Assembly: GCA_002403115.1 (NCBI GenBank)
Contig: DHHE01000095.1
Span: 1 to 10,088, forward strand
Direction of reading: 5' to 3'
Length of the DNA: 10,088 nt
Origin: a bacterium UBP2_UBA4780
Lineage (GTDB): Bacteria; Edwardsbacteria; AC1; EtOH8
This document shows positions 1 to 5,723 of the stretch, piece by piece. Made by a program: the position numbers and the translations under genes. The notes beneath the pieces were generated by a model that was not told the origin of the DNA, ran no database searches, and was given only the letters and a program-made list of their open reading frames with translations. The stretch's first letter is position 1, and each line of letters starts with the position of its first letter.

Positions 1-240
1 CTCCTTGTCCTGGAGGAATGGTCTGACGATTAGATTGGCCGGCCCGGCCAGGTGCAGGTGGTAGATTAAATAGATGTGGGAGAAGCCGCCGAGATCCTTC
101 AGGCCCTCGGCGTACTCGGGAAAGACCTCGGCCCGGCCCAGGCAGCCCTTGGCATAGGCCGGCTGGATCGGCGTCTCCCCCCCGTTGCGGTGAAGGCTGC
201 GGATGACGCCGATGGGTTGGAAGGAGATATCGTCGCTCAA
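1..240 (-). CDS. trmO: TrmO/TsaA-type tRNA (N6-threonylcarbamoyladenosine37-N6)-methyltransferase, N-terminal part
   Basis: Partial gene: 80 codons are present and the C-terminus lies beyond the window start. The translation opens FQPIGVIRSLH, continues with G-x-TPIQPAYAKG and EVFPEYAEGLKDL, then GFSHIYLIYHLHL. These are the landmarks of the TrmO (YaeB/TsaA) family, which uses S-adenosylmethionine to methylate the t6A base at position 37 of certain tRNAs. The spacing and the PEYAEGLKDL-GFSH motif fit the short (about 150 aa) bacterial/archaeal form. I chose the TTG at 240-238 because it overlaps the stop of the upstream NifX-like gene as TTGA, a four-base overlap typical of translational coupling, and because the family motif starts a few residues later. 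No better start is visible. It is the last visible gene of the Fur-led operon. Short TrmO homologues are often found beside metal-cofactor genes (family knowledge, recalled). Confidence 0.85.
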   Translation of the reverse strand, partial: MSDDISFQPIGVIRSLHRNGGETPIQPAYAKGCLGRAEVFPEYAEGLKDLGGFSHIYLIYHLHLAGPANLIVRPFLQDKE

Positions 241-599
241 ACCCAGTGGCTCTCGACGTCGGACGAGGAGGCCTCGGTGAGAGTTCCCTCCCGGTAGCGC
301 TTCAGGGCCTCGGCCACGGTCGGCGCGTCGGTGTTGTACACCTTGACCCCGGCCGTCTTCAGCACCTGGAATGCCTTGGGGCCGCAATGCCCGGTCACCA
401 GCGCCTGGACCCCGGACTGGGAGATGGCTGCGGCCGATTGGACGCCGGCTCCCTGGGCGGCGTTCAGGTTCTGCTTGTTGTCGATGACCTCGAACTTTTC
501 CTTCTCCAGATCGTAGACCAGGAATTTCGGCGCCCGGCCGAACCGGCTGTCCAGCGCGGCCTCCAGGCCGTCGCCATCGGTGGTGAACGCGATCTTCAT
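237..599 (-). CDS. NifX/NifB-type dinitrogenase iron-molybdenum cofactor domain protein
   Basis: A 120-residue protein starting MKIAFTTDGDG. It shows the family pattern of a beta-strand start, then D-S-R-FGRAPKFLVYD at about residues 17-30, NAAQGAGVQSA at about 46-56 and the GHCGPKAFQVL signature near residue 71. These small domains bind or carry iron-molybdenum or iron-sulfur cofactor precursors in nitrogen fixers. Stand-alone copies in non-diazotrophic anaerobes have no established role. The frame can be extended to an ATG at 626, but the family begins with MKIAxxTD, so I use the ATG at 599-597. A GGAGG lies at 613-617, with 13 bases between it and that ATG, which is longer than ideal. No nif genes are visible nearby, so a nitrogenase role should not be assumed. 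It sits 34 bases after the CGGC-domain gene and overlaps trmO by four bases. Confidence 0.85.
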   Translation of the reverse strand: MKIAFTTDGDGLEAALDSRFGRAPKFLVYDLEKEKFEVIDNKQNLNAAQGAGVQSAAAISQSGVQALVTGHCGPKAFQVLKTAGVKVYNTDAPTVAEALKRYREGTLTEASSSDVESHWV

Positions 600-633
600 G
601 ATATCAAAACATCCTCCATTTTGCAACTTAAGT

Positions 634-1074
634 TCAATCGTAGGCCTTCATGACGTTCTCGGCCTCCCCCATCAGGTCCCCGGCGATCTCGGCCATCTTC
701 GTCTCCTCCCAGAACGGAAGCCCTCGGTGCACGTCCATGTACTTCTTGGGAATGGGGTGGGTGCCGACCACCGCCGGTATCCCGTACCGCTCCTCGATGA
801 ATTTCTTGAAACGCCTGATGTTCGGGCACGGCGGGTAACCGACCACCAGCCCGGTGGCCAGATGGATGGCCTGGGCCCCGCTCTTGATCATCTCCTCGGG
901 CACGTATTCCACATTCCCACCCGGACAGCCCCCGCACGACGAGTAGCCGACCACTTCGACCGTTTCCCCGGCCGGGTATTTAGAGAAGCCGCCGTGCCGC
1001 TCCCTGACGGAGCGGAAGCACTTGCCGCCGCCGCAGTCCCGGTAGCGGTTGCAGATGATGATGCCGATCTTCAA
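634..1074 (-). CDS. CGGC-domain protein (putative metal-binding)
   Basis: A 146-residue protein, MKIGIIICNRYRDCGGGKC at the start, with the name-giving CGGC at residues 47-50 in the context YSSCGGCPGGN. Further cysteines lie at 8, 14, 19 and 83 (GYPPCPNI), and histidines at 71 and 106. This matches the CGGC domain family found mainly in anaerobic bacteria and archaea. The conserved cysteines suggest binding of a metal or an iron-sulfur centre, but no reaction has been assigned. The start codon is TTG at 1074-1072, supported by AAGGAG six bases upstream and by family alignment to MKIG-I-C. It follows a 128-base gap containing a hairpin and precedes the NifX-like gene. Such genes commonly neighbour NifX-like and DUF5320 genes (recalled). 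Confidence 0.85.
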   Translation of the reverse strand: MKIGIIICNRYRDCGGGKCFRSVRERHGGFSKYPAGETVEVVGYSSCGGCPGGNVEYVPEEMIKSGAQAIHLATGLVVGYPPCPNIRRFKKFIEERYGIPAVVGTHPIPKKYMDVHRGLPFWEETKMAEIAGDLMGEAENVMKAYD

Positions 1075-1153
1075 ACAACGCTCCTTGTGTCTGTTCTTGT
1101 TCCAACTGAAGCGACTACGTCCATCGCCGTCAGGCTTTTAACCACTAATGTCC

Positions 1154-1184
1154 CGGCGGCCGCCACCTGGGGCAACGGCCGCCG
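1154..1184 (-). other. GC-rich hairpin in the gap between the DUF5320 and CGGC-domain genes
   Basis: A perfect 9-bp stem, CGGCGGCCG at 1154-1162 and CGGCCGCCG at 1176-1184, with a 13-base loop. It lies 18 bases downstream of the DUF5320 stop, in the 128-base gap before the CGGC-domain gene. No T-run follows it on the minus strand, so it is not a classic intrinsic terminator. It could stabilise the 3' end of the upstream message or reduce read-through. I see no clear promoter in the rest of the gap (1075-1153). Confidence 0.5.
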
Positions 1185-1202
1185 CGGTTCATTGTCGAAT
1201 GG

Positions 1203-1577
1203 CTACTTGGCTTTCTTCTCCTCGGCCTCGATCTCCGCCAGCCGCTTCCTGATGGCGTCCATCTCGGCCTGCATGGCGTCGGCCTGGGCCTTGAGAGCCA
1301 TCCGCTCCTGCTCCGGAGTATATCCGGGCAGGCAGTTGGCATGCCCGCCGAATCGCGCCCAACCCGGCAGGCCGGTGGCGTAGAACTGGTTTCTCCAGCC
1401 CCTGCCCCCTCCCCCGCCGCCGAAGCCGCGACCCCGGCCGCCTCCCCGGCCCATTCCATACCCGCATCCGAAGACGGGATTCATGTACCCCGGCATGTTG
1501 TATCCCGCGCAGAATCCGGCTGCGCGCCCGGTCATCGGCCCCATTCCCATGGGGCCAGTTCCGTCACCGCGTGGCAT
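1203..1577 (-). CDS. DUF5320-domain Gly-rich protein with C-terminal coiled coil
   Basis: A 124-residue protein that begins MPRGDGTGPMGMGPMTGR, passes through a Gly/Arg-rich middle (about residues 40-60), contains RGWRNQFYATGLPGW (59-73), and ends in a charged helix (about 88-123) likely to form a coiled coil. This order is characteristic of DUF5320, a family of unknown function seen in anaerobic bacteria and archaea near NifX-like cofactor-domain genes. Cysteines at 23, 38 and 82 are isolated and do not form a CxxC pair. The ATG at 1577-1575 has a strong AAGGAGG six bases upstream, so the start is secure. Its first nine residues match those of the next upstream gene. I cannot assign a biochemical role; metal handling is only suggested by the neighbourhood. 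Confidence 0.85.
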   Translation of the reverse strand: MPRGDGTGPMGMGPMTGRAAGFCAGYNMPGYMNPVFGCGYGMGRGGGRGRGFGGGGGGRGWRNQFYATGLPGWARFGGHANCLPGYTPEQERMALKAQADAMQAEMDAIRKRLAEIEAEEKKAK

Positions 1578-1603
1578 TGTCTTGCCTCCTTTTATTATTA
1601 GTT

Positions 1604-1801
1604 TTACCGATTTTTGTTGGCTCGCCCCAAACCGCCCCGGAGCCCCTGGCCACGGCCTTGCCCGCGGCCCTGACCCTGGCCTTGTCCCTGGCCTTGTCCC
1701 TGGCCGATCGGCCGCTTAATGGCACCTCCGCCGCAGCGACCCATCCCTCGGCCGGTCCCCGCGCCCTTGCCCTGCGGGCCTGTTCCGTCGCCTCTCGGCA
1801 T
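1604..1801 (-). CDS. Short DUF5320-like protein with Gly-Gln/Gly-Arg repeats
   Basis: A 65-residue protein starting MPRGDGTGPQGKGAGTGRGMGRCGG, the same opening as the adjacent DUF5320 protein, followed by a low-complexity GQ/GR run at residues 33-53 and a basic tail. It lacks the GWRN-LPGW segment and the C-terminal helix of full DUF5320 members, so it is an N-terminal-only version. A strong AAAAGGAGG precedes the ATG at 1801-1799, which argues that it is translated despite its odd composition. There is a single cysteine at 23. The short low-complexity run is likely disordered. Function unknown. Confidence 0.75.
   Translation of the reverse strand: MPRGDGTGPQGKGAGTGRGMGRCGGGAIKRPIGQGQGQGQGQGQGRGQGRGQGLRGGLGRANKNR
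1676..1705. repeat. 12-bp tandem repeat inside the short DUF5320-like gene
   Basis: The unit ctggccttgtcc occurs at 1676-1687 and 1688-1699, followed by a half copy at 1700-1705. More degenerate copies lie on the low-coordinate side (about 1657-1675). Read on the minus strand it encodes Gly-Gln-Gly-Gln, so changes in copy number would keep the frame and alter the GQ tract length. Confidence 0.7.
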
Positions 1802-1815
1802 ATCGTACCTCCTTT

Positions 1816-2031
1816 TTAGGTTTGGTTGTCATCCTGCCTTTTTAACGTGATACCGCATTTGGGGCATTTCCTCTGGTTGCAGGGAACCTCCCTCTGGTGT
1901 TCCTCGCGATAACCGCAATACTGGCAAACGCAGGTACCCATGGGCCCAAGGCCGTCCCGGACTCTCCCCGTTCCGTTTACCGATGGCTCTTTTTGTGCGG
2001 TTAGCTTCTGCTGCATTTTATCCCCGCCCAT
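1816..2031 (-). CDS. Small zinc-ribbon protein
   Basis: A 71-residue protein with a cysteine arrangement CVCQYCGYREEHQREVPC then NQRKCPKCG, giving two CxxC knuckles plus two extra cysteines. This resembles a zinc ribbon or a small rubredoxin-like fold. The preceding Gly-rich GTGRVRDGLGPMG stretch is like the linkers of DUF5320-associated proteins. Similar small proteins of the pattern CVC-x2-CGY-x-HQ-x-VPC-x4-CPKCG are common next to DUF5320 genes in anaerobes (recalled). It may bind zinc or iron. The start is uncertain: the ATG at 2031 has AAGG ten bases upstream, whereas an internal ATG at 2016 has GCGGGG about five bases upstream and would give 66 residues. It lies 12 bases after the Fur-family gene, so co-transcription is likely. 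Confidence 0.75.
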   Translation of the reverse strand: MGGDKMQQKLTAQKEPSVNGTGRVRDGLGPMGTCVCQYCGYREEHQREVPCNQRKCPKCGITLKRQDDNQT

Positions 2032-2043
2032 TGAACAGTAACC

Positions 2044-2511
2044 TTAGTCCCGCTTGGCGCAGTTCGGGCAGGTGCCGTAAAAGGTGATGTCGTGCTCGGC
2101 TATCTGATATTTGTATTTGCCGGATAACTGCGTTTCCAGCTTCTTCACCAGCGCCAGCTCGTCCTTCTCGAAGTCCATGTAATCGATCACCTGGCCGCAC
2201 TGCCGGCAGATGAGGTGATGGTGGTGGCCTGGCCCCCCGGCTGCCTGGTGAAGCTCATAACGTGCCTTGCCGTCGCCGGCGTCCACGGACCGGATGTGTC
2301 CGCCCGTGCGCAGCAGCTCCAGGTTGCGGTAGACGGTGGCCAGGCCGATACCGGGCATCCGGCCCCGCACCCGCAGGAAGATCTCGTCGGCGCTTAGGTG
2401 CCCCTGGGCTCCGGAAAGAGCCTGATAGATGGCCTGGCGGGGAGCGGTCAGCCTTTGTCCGCACCCCAATCCGCGCCACCCATGTCCTCCCCGCCAGCAT
2501 CTTCTTGGCAT
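2044..2511 (-). CDS. Fur-family metal- or peroxide-responsive transcriptional repressor
   Basis: A 155-residue protein with a winged-helix N-terminal half, recognition helix GLATVYRNLELL at residues 56-67, and a dimerisation half carrying HHHHLICRQCG (96-106), H140 and a C-terminal GTCPNC (147-151). The two CxxC pairs (C102/C105 and C148/C151) are the structural zinc site of Fur/PerR/Zur proteins. The N-terminus is unusual, with Cys, Gly and Trp (CWRGGHGWRGLGCG) before the TAPRQAIYQAL helix. I place the start at the ATG 2511-2509, preceded by AAGGA eight bases upstream. The longer reading frame to a TTG at 2574 is wrong because that TTG is the -35 box of the promoter. An operator-like site overlaps the promoter, so the protein probably represses its own operon. 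Fur, PerR or Zur specificity cannot be decided from the sequence. Confidence 0.9.
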   Translation of the reverse strand: MPRRCWRGGHGWRGLGCGQRLTAPRQAIYQALSGAQGHLSADEIFLRVRGRMPGIGLATVYRNLELLRTGGHIRSVDAGDGKARYELHQAAGGPGHHHHLICRQCGQVIDYMDFEKDELALVKKLETQLSGKYKYQIAEHDITFYGTCPNCAKRD

Positions 2512-2526
2512 CGATCGTTCCTTAAT

Positions 2527-2545
2527 GTTAACAATTCTCATTATC
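2527..2545 (-). promoter_or_regulatory. Fur-box-like operator downstream of the -10 of the fur-family gene
   Basis: GATAATGAGAATTGTTAAC directly follows the -10 box. It matches the classical 19-bp Fur box GATAATGATAATCATTATC at 15 of 19 positions. The overlapping bases 2552-2538 also match a PerR box (TTATAATNATTATAA) at 11 of 14 defined positions, so the recognising protein could be Fur-like or PerR-like. Its place over the transcription start fits repression. Confidence 0.7.
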
Positions 2546-2574
2546 ATTATACCACCGGTTTTCCTTTTTGTCAA
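2546..2574 (-). promoter_or_regulatory. Consensus sigma-70 promoter of the Fur-led operon
   Basis: On the minus strand a perfect TTGACA (2574-2569) is followed by exactly 17 bases and a perfect TATAAT (2551-2546). It lies just past the terminator of the Pst operon and 35 bases before the chosen start codon of the Fur-family gene. A promoter this strong combined with an overlapping operator suggests high expression on derepression. Confidence 0.9.
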
Positions 2575-2583
2575 GCCTTATCG

Positions 2584-2618
2584 TAAAAATAAAGCACCGG
2601 GCCAAGGCCCGGTGCTTT
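2584..2618 (-). terminator. Intrinsic terminator of Pst system B
   Basis: A perfect 13-bp inverted repeat, AAAGCACCGGGCC at 2591-2603 and GGCCCGGTGCTTT at 2606-2618, is followed on the minus strand by the T-rich run ATTTTTAC. It sits 22 bases after the phoU stop, separating the Pst operon from the Fur-led operon. Confidence 0.9.
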
Positions 2619-2640
2619 GTCGGGGATTTTGCCGCCTCCC

Positions 2641-3306
2641 TCATCCCTCCTCGGCGTGATGCTTGATGATCCGTGCCTCGGCTATGTAGATTGTCTCCTC
2701 GCAGATGTTGGTGGCCAGGTCGGCGATGCGTTCCAGATTGCGGCTGACCAGTATCAGCTCCATGGCCCGGCCTATGGTCTCCGGCTTCTCCATCATGTAG
2801 GTCAGCAGCACCCGGAATATCTGGTCCTTGATGTCGTCCACCTGGTCGTCCCGCTCGCAGACCTGCTTTGACTTCGAGGGGTCGCTTCGCACGAAGCCGT
2901 CCAGGCTGTCCTTGAGCATGGCGACGGCCAGCTGGGCCATGCGGGGAATGTCGATCAGGGGCTTGACGTCCGGCAGGCCGGACAGCTTCAGGGCGCACTG
3001 GGCGATGTTGACCCCGTGGTCGCCGATCCGCTCCAGGTCGTTGTTGATCTTGATGGCCCCGATCAGAAAGCGCAGGTCGGCCGCCGCCGGCTGGTGCAGG
3101 GCGATCAGGGCCACCGCCTGCTCCTCGATCTCGATCTCCATCCGGTCCACTTCCTTGTCGATGGCCATCACCCCCCGGGCCAGGGCGTCGTCCTTCCTCT
3201 TCAGGGCCTCGATGGCCTGGTTGATCAGGGTCTCCACCTTGGCCGCCATCAGCAGGAGTTTCTGCTTCAGATCGGACAGCTCTTTGTCGAAATGCCTCTG
3301 TTCCAT
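2641..3306 (-). CDS. phoU: PhoU, phosphate signalling protein (system B)
   Basis: A 221-residue all-helical protein made of two repeated three-helix units. Metal-cluster motifs are visible in each half: NNDLERIGDHGVNIA (residues 88-102) and SRNLERIADLATNICEE (188-204), with acidic stretches DKEVDRMEIEIEE (50-62) and ERDDQVDDIKD (151-161). PhoU acts in the cytoplasm, restrains Pst transport and relays phosphate status to a PhoR-type kinase (family knowledge). No PhoR or PhoB is visible here. The start ATG at 3306 is preceded by GGGACGGAA, and the N-terminus MEQRHFD matches its paralogue at 7598-8263. It is the last gene of the operon, 67 bases after pstB-b, and is followed by a strong terminator. 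Confidence 0.95.
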   Translation of the reverse strand: MEQRHFDKELSDLKQKLLLMAAKVETLINQAIEALKRKDDALARGVMAIDKEVDRMEIEIEEQAVALIALHQPAAADLRFLIGAIKINNDLERIGDHGVNIAQCALKLSGLPDVKPLIDIPRMAQLAVAMLKDSLDGFVRSDPSKSKQVCERDDQVDDIKDQIFRVLLTYMMEKPETIGRAMELILVSRNLERIADLATNICEETIYIAEARIIKHHAEEG

Positions 3307-3373
3307 GTTTCCGTCCCAGTTGTGTGTTTCGGGTTTCGTTGTTGCCGTTTCCCCCCGTCATCATCCTCCGCCC

Positions 3374-4135
3374 TTACCCGAACCGCCCGCTGATATAGTC
3401 CTCGGTCAGTTTCTTCTCGGGGCGAGTGAACAGCTTCCCGGTGGACCCGTACTCCACCATCTCCCCCAGCAGCATGTAGCCCGAGAAATCAGACACCCGG
3501 GCCGCCTGCTGCATGTTGTGGGTGACGATGGCGATGGTGTACCTCTCCTTGAGGTCCAGCATCAGCTCCTCGATCTTGCCGGTGGCTATTGGGTCCAGGG
3601 CCGAGCAGGGCTCGTCCATCAGGATGACCTCCGGCTCCACCGCCAGCAGGCGCGCAATGCAGAGGCGCTGCTGCTGGTCAAGCGGCAGGGCAAGGGCCGA
3701 GCGGTCCAGCCTGTCCTTGGCCTGGTCCCAGAGCCAGGCGCCGCGCAGGCTGCTTTCGGCCGCTTCCCGCAGCCGCCCCCTGTTGTGCGTCCCGGCCACC
3801 CGCATGCCGTAGACCACGTTGTCGAAGATCGACAGGGGGAACGGATTGGGCCTCTGAAAGACCATGCCCACCCTCTTGCGCAGCTCGTCAACGTCGGCGC
3901 CGGGCCGGTAGACGTCCCGTCCGTCCAGCAACACCCGGCCGCGGACCTTGGCCCCGGCGATCAGGTCGTTCATCCGGTTCAGGCACCGGAGCAGGGTTGA
4001 CTTGCCGCAGCCCGAGGGCCCGATCAGGGCGGTGATCTTCCGCTCCCTGACGGCCATGGTCACGGACTTCAGCGCCTGGAAGCGCCCGTAGAAAAGGTCC
4101 AGCCCCTGGATGTCGACCTTGGCGCTTTCCGTCAT
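3374..4135 (-). CDS. pstB: PstB-b, phosphate ABC transporter ATPase with degenerate signature motif
   Basis: A 253-residue ABC ATPase of the PstB family. Visible motifs are the A-loop Tyr in LFYGRF (Y16), Walker A GPSGCGKST (39-47), Q-loop Q94 in VFQRPNPFP, Walker B VILMDEP (170-176), D-loop SALD (178-181) and H-loop H206 in VTHNMQQ. The ABC signature is not LSGGQ but LPLDQ (150-154, bases 3688-3674), although both flanks (DRSALA and QQRLCIAR) are intact, so this is not a frameshift. A homodimer would have no normal signature at either ATP site. The start ATG overlaps the stop of PstB-a as ATGA, implying coupled translation. An in-frame extension to 4420 only reads through the previous gene in another frame. 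The pairing with PstB-a is discussed as a finding. Confidence 0.93.
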   Translation of the reverse strand: MTESAKVDIQGLDLFYGRFQALKSVTMAVRERKITALIGPSGCGKSTLLRCLNRMNDLIAGAKVRGRVLLDGRDVYRPGADVDELRKRVGMVFQRPNPFPLSIFDNVVYGMRVAGTHNRGRLREAAESSLRGAWLWDQAKDRLDRSALALPLDQQQRLCIARLLAVEPEVILMDEPCSALDPIATGKIEELMLDLKERYTIAIVTHNMQQAARVSDFSGYMLLGEMVEYGSTGKLFTRPEKKLTEDYISGRFG

Positions 4136-4884
4136 CCGAACCTCCCGGTGATGTAGTCTCCGGTGCGTTGGTCGCGGGGGGCCGTGAACAGGGTCTGGGT
4201 GGGGCCGTGCTCCACCAGCCTGCCCTGCAGAAAGAAGGCGGTTTCGTCGGCCACCCGGGCGGCCTGCTTGGTGTTGTTGGTCACCAGGACGATGGTGTAA
4301 TCGGATTTGAGGACGGCCAGCGCCTCCTCGATCTTGGCGGTGGAGATGGGGTCCAACCCCGAGCAGGGCTCGTCCAGCAGGATGACCTCGGGACCCAGTG
4401 CCAGGGTCCGGGCCAGGCACAGCCTCTGCTGCTGTCCTCCTGACAGCCGCAGGGCCGAAGTCTGCAGCCGGTCCTTGACCTCCTCCCAGAGGAAGGCGGC
4501 CCTCAGGCTTTTTTCCACCAGCTCGTCCAGCCGGCCGCCCCTCACCCCTGATAGCCGCGGGCCGTAGACCACGTTGTCGTGGATGCTCATCGGCAGGGGC
4601 ACCGGCAGGGCGAAGACCATCCCCACCCTCTTGCGCAGGGCCACCACGTCGAAGTCCGGGGCGTAGATGTCCTGGCCGTCCAGCAGCAGCAGGCCGGCCA
4701 TTGTGAACCCGGGCTGGAGCTCGTTCATCCGGTTCAACGCCCGGAGGAAGGTGGTCTTGCCCGAACTGGCCGGGCCGATGATCCCCAGTATCCGGTTGGT
4801 CGGCAGGTCCATGGTGACGTCGTCCAGAAGCGGCAGGCCCTGGTGGTTGACCGTCAGATCATGGGCCGAAATCTTGGCCTCCAT
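4132..4884 (-). CDS. pstB: PstB-a, phosphate ABC transporter ATPase with degenerate Q- and H-loops
   Basis: A 250-residue PstB-family ATPase. Walker A is GPASSGKTT (37-45), still a GxxxxGKT loop. The signature LSGGQQQR (147-154), Walker B VILLDEP (167-173, Glu172) and D-loop SGLD are present. Three catalytic or sensing positions are altered: the Q-loop Gln is Ala92 (VFALPVPLP where PstB has VFQRPNPFP), the H-loop His is Asn203 (VTNNTKQAAR where PstB has VTHNMQQAAR), and the A-loop region reads VNHQG with no Tyr. Codon reading of the raw bases confirms each change. As a homodimer this protein should hydrolyse ATP poorly. It follows pstA by two bases with a GGAGGAG ribosome-binding site inside pstA, and overlaps PstB-b by four bases. 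It keeps the PstB C-terminal DYITGRFG. Confidence 0.93.
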   Translation of the reverse strand: MEAKISAHDLTVNHQGLPLLDDVTMDLPTNRILGIIGPASSGKTTFLRALNRMNELQPGFTMAGLLLLDGQDIYAPDFDVVALRKRVGMVFALPVPLPMSIHDNVVYGPRLSGVRGGRLDELVEKSLRAAFLWEEVKDRLQTSALRLSGGQQQRLCLARTLALGPEVILLDEPCSGLDPISTAKIEEALAVLKSDYTIVLVTNNTKQAARVADETAFFLQGRLVEHGPTQTLFTAPRDQRTGDYITGRFG

Positions 4885-4886
4885 TT

Positions 4887-5723
4887 CTAGCTCCTCCGAG
4901 CGATGAAGCGGTTCATCAGCCAGTAGGCCGTCAGGTTGACCGCCAGCACCGCGATTATCAGGGCGGCGGCCGTGCCGTAGGCGTTCTGGTTGGAGATGCC
5001 CTCCCGGGCCAGGATGTAGAAGTGGACCGACATGGTGCGCACCGAGTCGAAAACCGAATGCGGCATGCGCAGCGACGACCCGGCGGTGAAGATGACCGCG
5101 GCCGTCTCCCCGATGGAGCGCCCGATGCCCAGCATCACCCCGGTGACGATGCCGGGAAGGGCGTTGGGCAGGATAACCTTTCGCACCGTCTGCCAGCGGG
5201 TGGCCCCCAGAGAGAAGCTGACCTCGCGGTAGCTTGCCGGCACCGCCTTGATGGCCTCCTCCGAGGTGCGGATGATGGTGGGCAGCACCATGAAGGCCAG
5301 GGTCAGGCCGCCGGAGAGGATGGACCATCCCAGGCGCAGGACGGTGACGAAGAAGATGAAGCCGAACAGGCCGAAGATGATGGAGGGGATGCCGGCCAGG
5401 CAGTCGGTGCCGAAGCGGATTACCTTGGTCAAGCCCGATTCCCGTGTGTACTCGGTGAGGTAGACCGCGGTGCCCACCCCCAGCGGGGTGGCGATGGCCA
5501 GGGCCAGCACGGGCAGGGCCACTGTTCCGATGAGCGTAGGCAGGATGCCCCCGGCCCGCCCCATGTCTTGGGGGTTGGTGAAAAGGAAGGACAGGCTGAG
5601 CACCGGCAGGCCCTTCTCCAGCACGAAGAAGATGATGAAGACCAGCACCGCCACCGTCAGCAGGGTGGCCCCGCCCAGAAGGGCCAAGGCCGCTTTTTGC
5701 GTGTAGCGCGGATGGACCCTCAT
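4887..5723 (-). CDS. pstA: PstA, phosphate ABC transporter permease (system B)
   Basis: A 278-residue inner-membrane permease with six hydrophobic spans at roughly 11-36, 60-90, 107-130, 138-155, 188-215 and 248-274. The coupling (EAA) loop reads SLGATRWQTVRKVILPNALPG (171-191) and is followed by GIGRSIGETAAV, the usual BPD-type permease signature contacting PstB. GGILPTLIGTVAL and LTEYTR are typical PstA landmarks. With PstC it forms the phosphate channel. The ATG start overlaps the pstC stop as ATGA, so the two should be made in equal amounts. A short periplasmic stretch between the first two spans contains TNPQDMGRAGG, also usual for PstA. Confidence 0.95.
   Translation of the reverse strand: MRVHPRYTQKAALALLGGATLLTVAVLVFIIFFVLEKGLPVLSLSFLFTNPQDMGRAGGILPTLIGTVALPVLALAIATPLGVGTAVYLTEYTRESGLTKVIRFGTDCLAGIPSIIFGLFGFIFFVTVLRLGWSILSGGLTLAFMVLPTIIRTSEEAIKAVPASYREVSFSLGATRWQTVRKVILPNALPGIVTGVMLGIGRSIGETAAVIFTAGSSLRMPHSVFDSVRTMSVHFYILAREGISNQNAYGTAAALIIAVLAVNLTAYWLMNRFIARRS

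Noticed and set aside
237..599. Nitrogen fixation gene (nifX)
   Set aside because: The domain is shared with NifX and NifB, but no nif structural or biosynthetic genes are present; stand-alone copies are common in organisms that do not fix nitrogen.
600..626. Nine-residue N-terminal extension of the NifX-like protein
   Set aside because: It contains the GGAGG ribosome-binding site, and the family begins at MKIA.
2828..4000. 390-codon plus-strand reading frame
   Set aside because: It runs antisense through phoU and pstB-b, has the compositional look of a GC-rich shadow frame, and matches no family I recognise.
3374..4135. PstB-b as a decaying pseudogene
   Set aside because: The frame is intact, every other motif is preserved, translation is coupled to the previous gene, and the loss in PstB-b is complementary to the losses in PstB-a.
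4136..4420. N-terminal extension of PstB-b to an ATG at 4420
   Set aside because: The extension is PstB-a read in another frame, and the PstB N-terminus starts properly at the ATG at 4135 with an ATGA overlap.
4885..5328. N-terminal extension of PstB-a to a start at 5328
   Set aside because: It is the PstA coding region in another frame; the MEAKISAHDL start has a good ribosome-binding site and correct family length.
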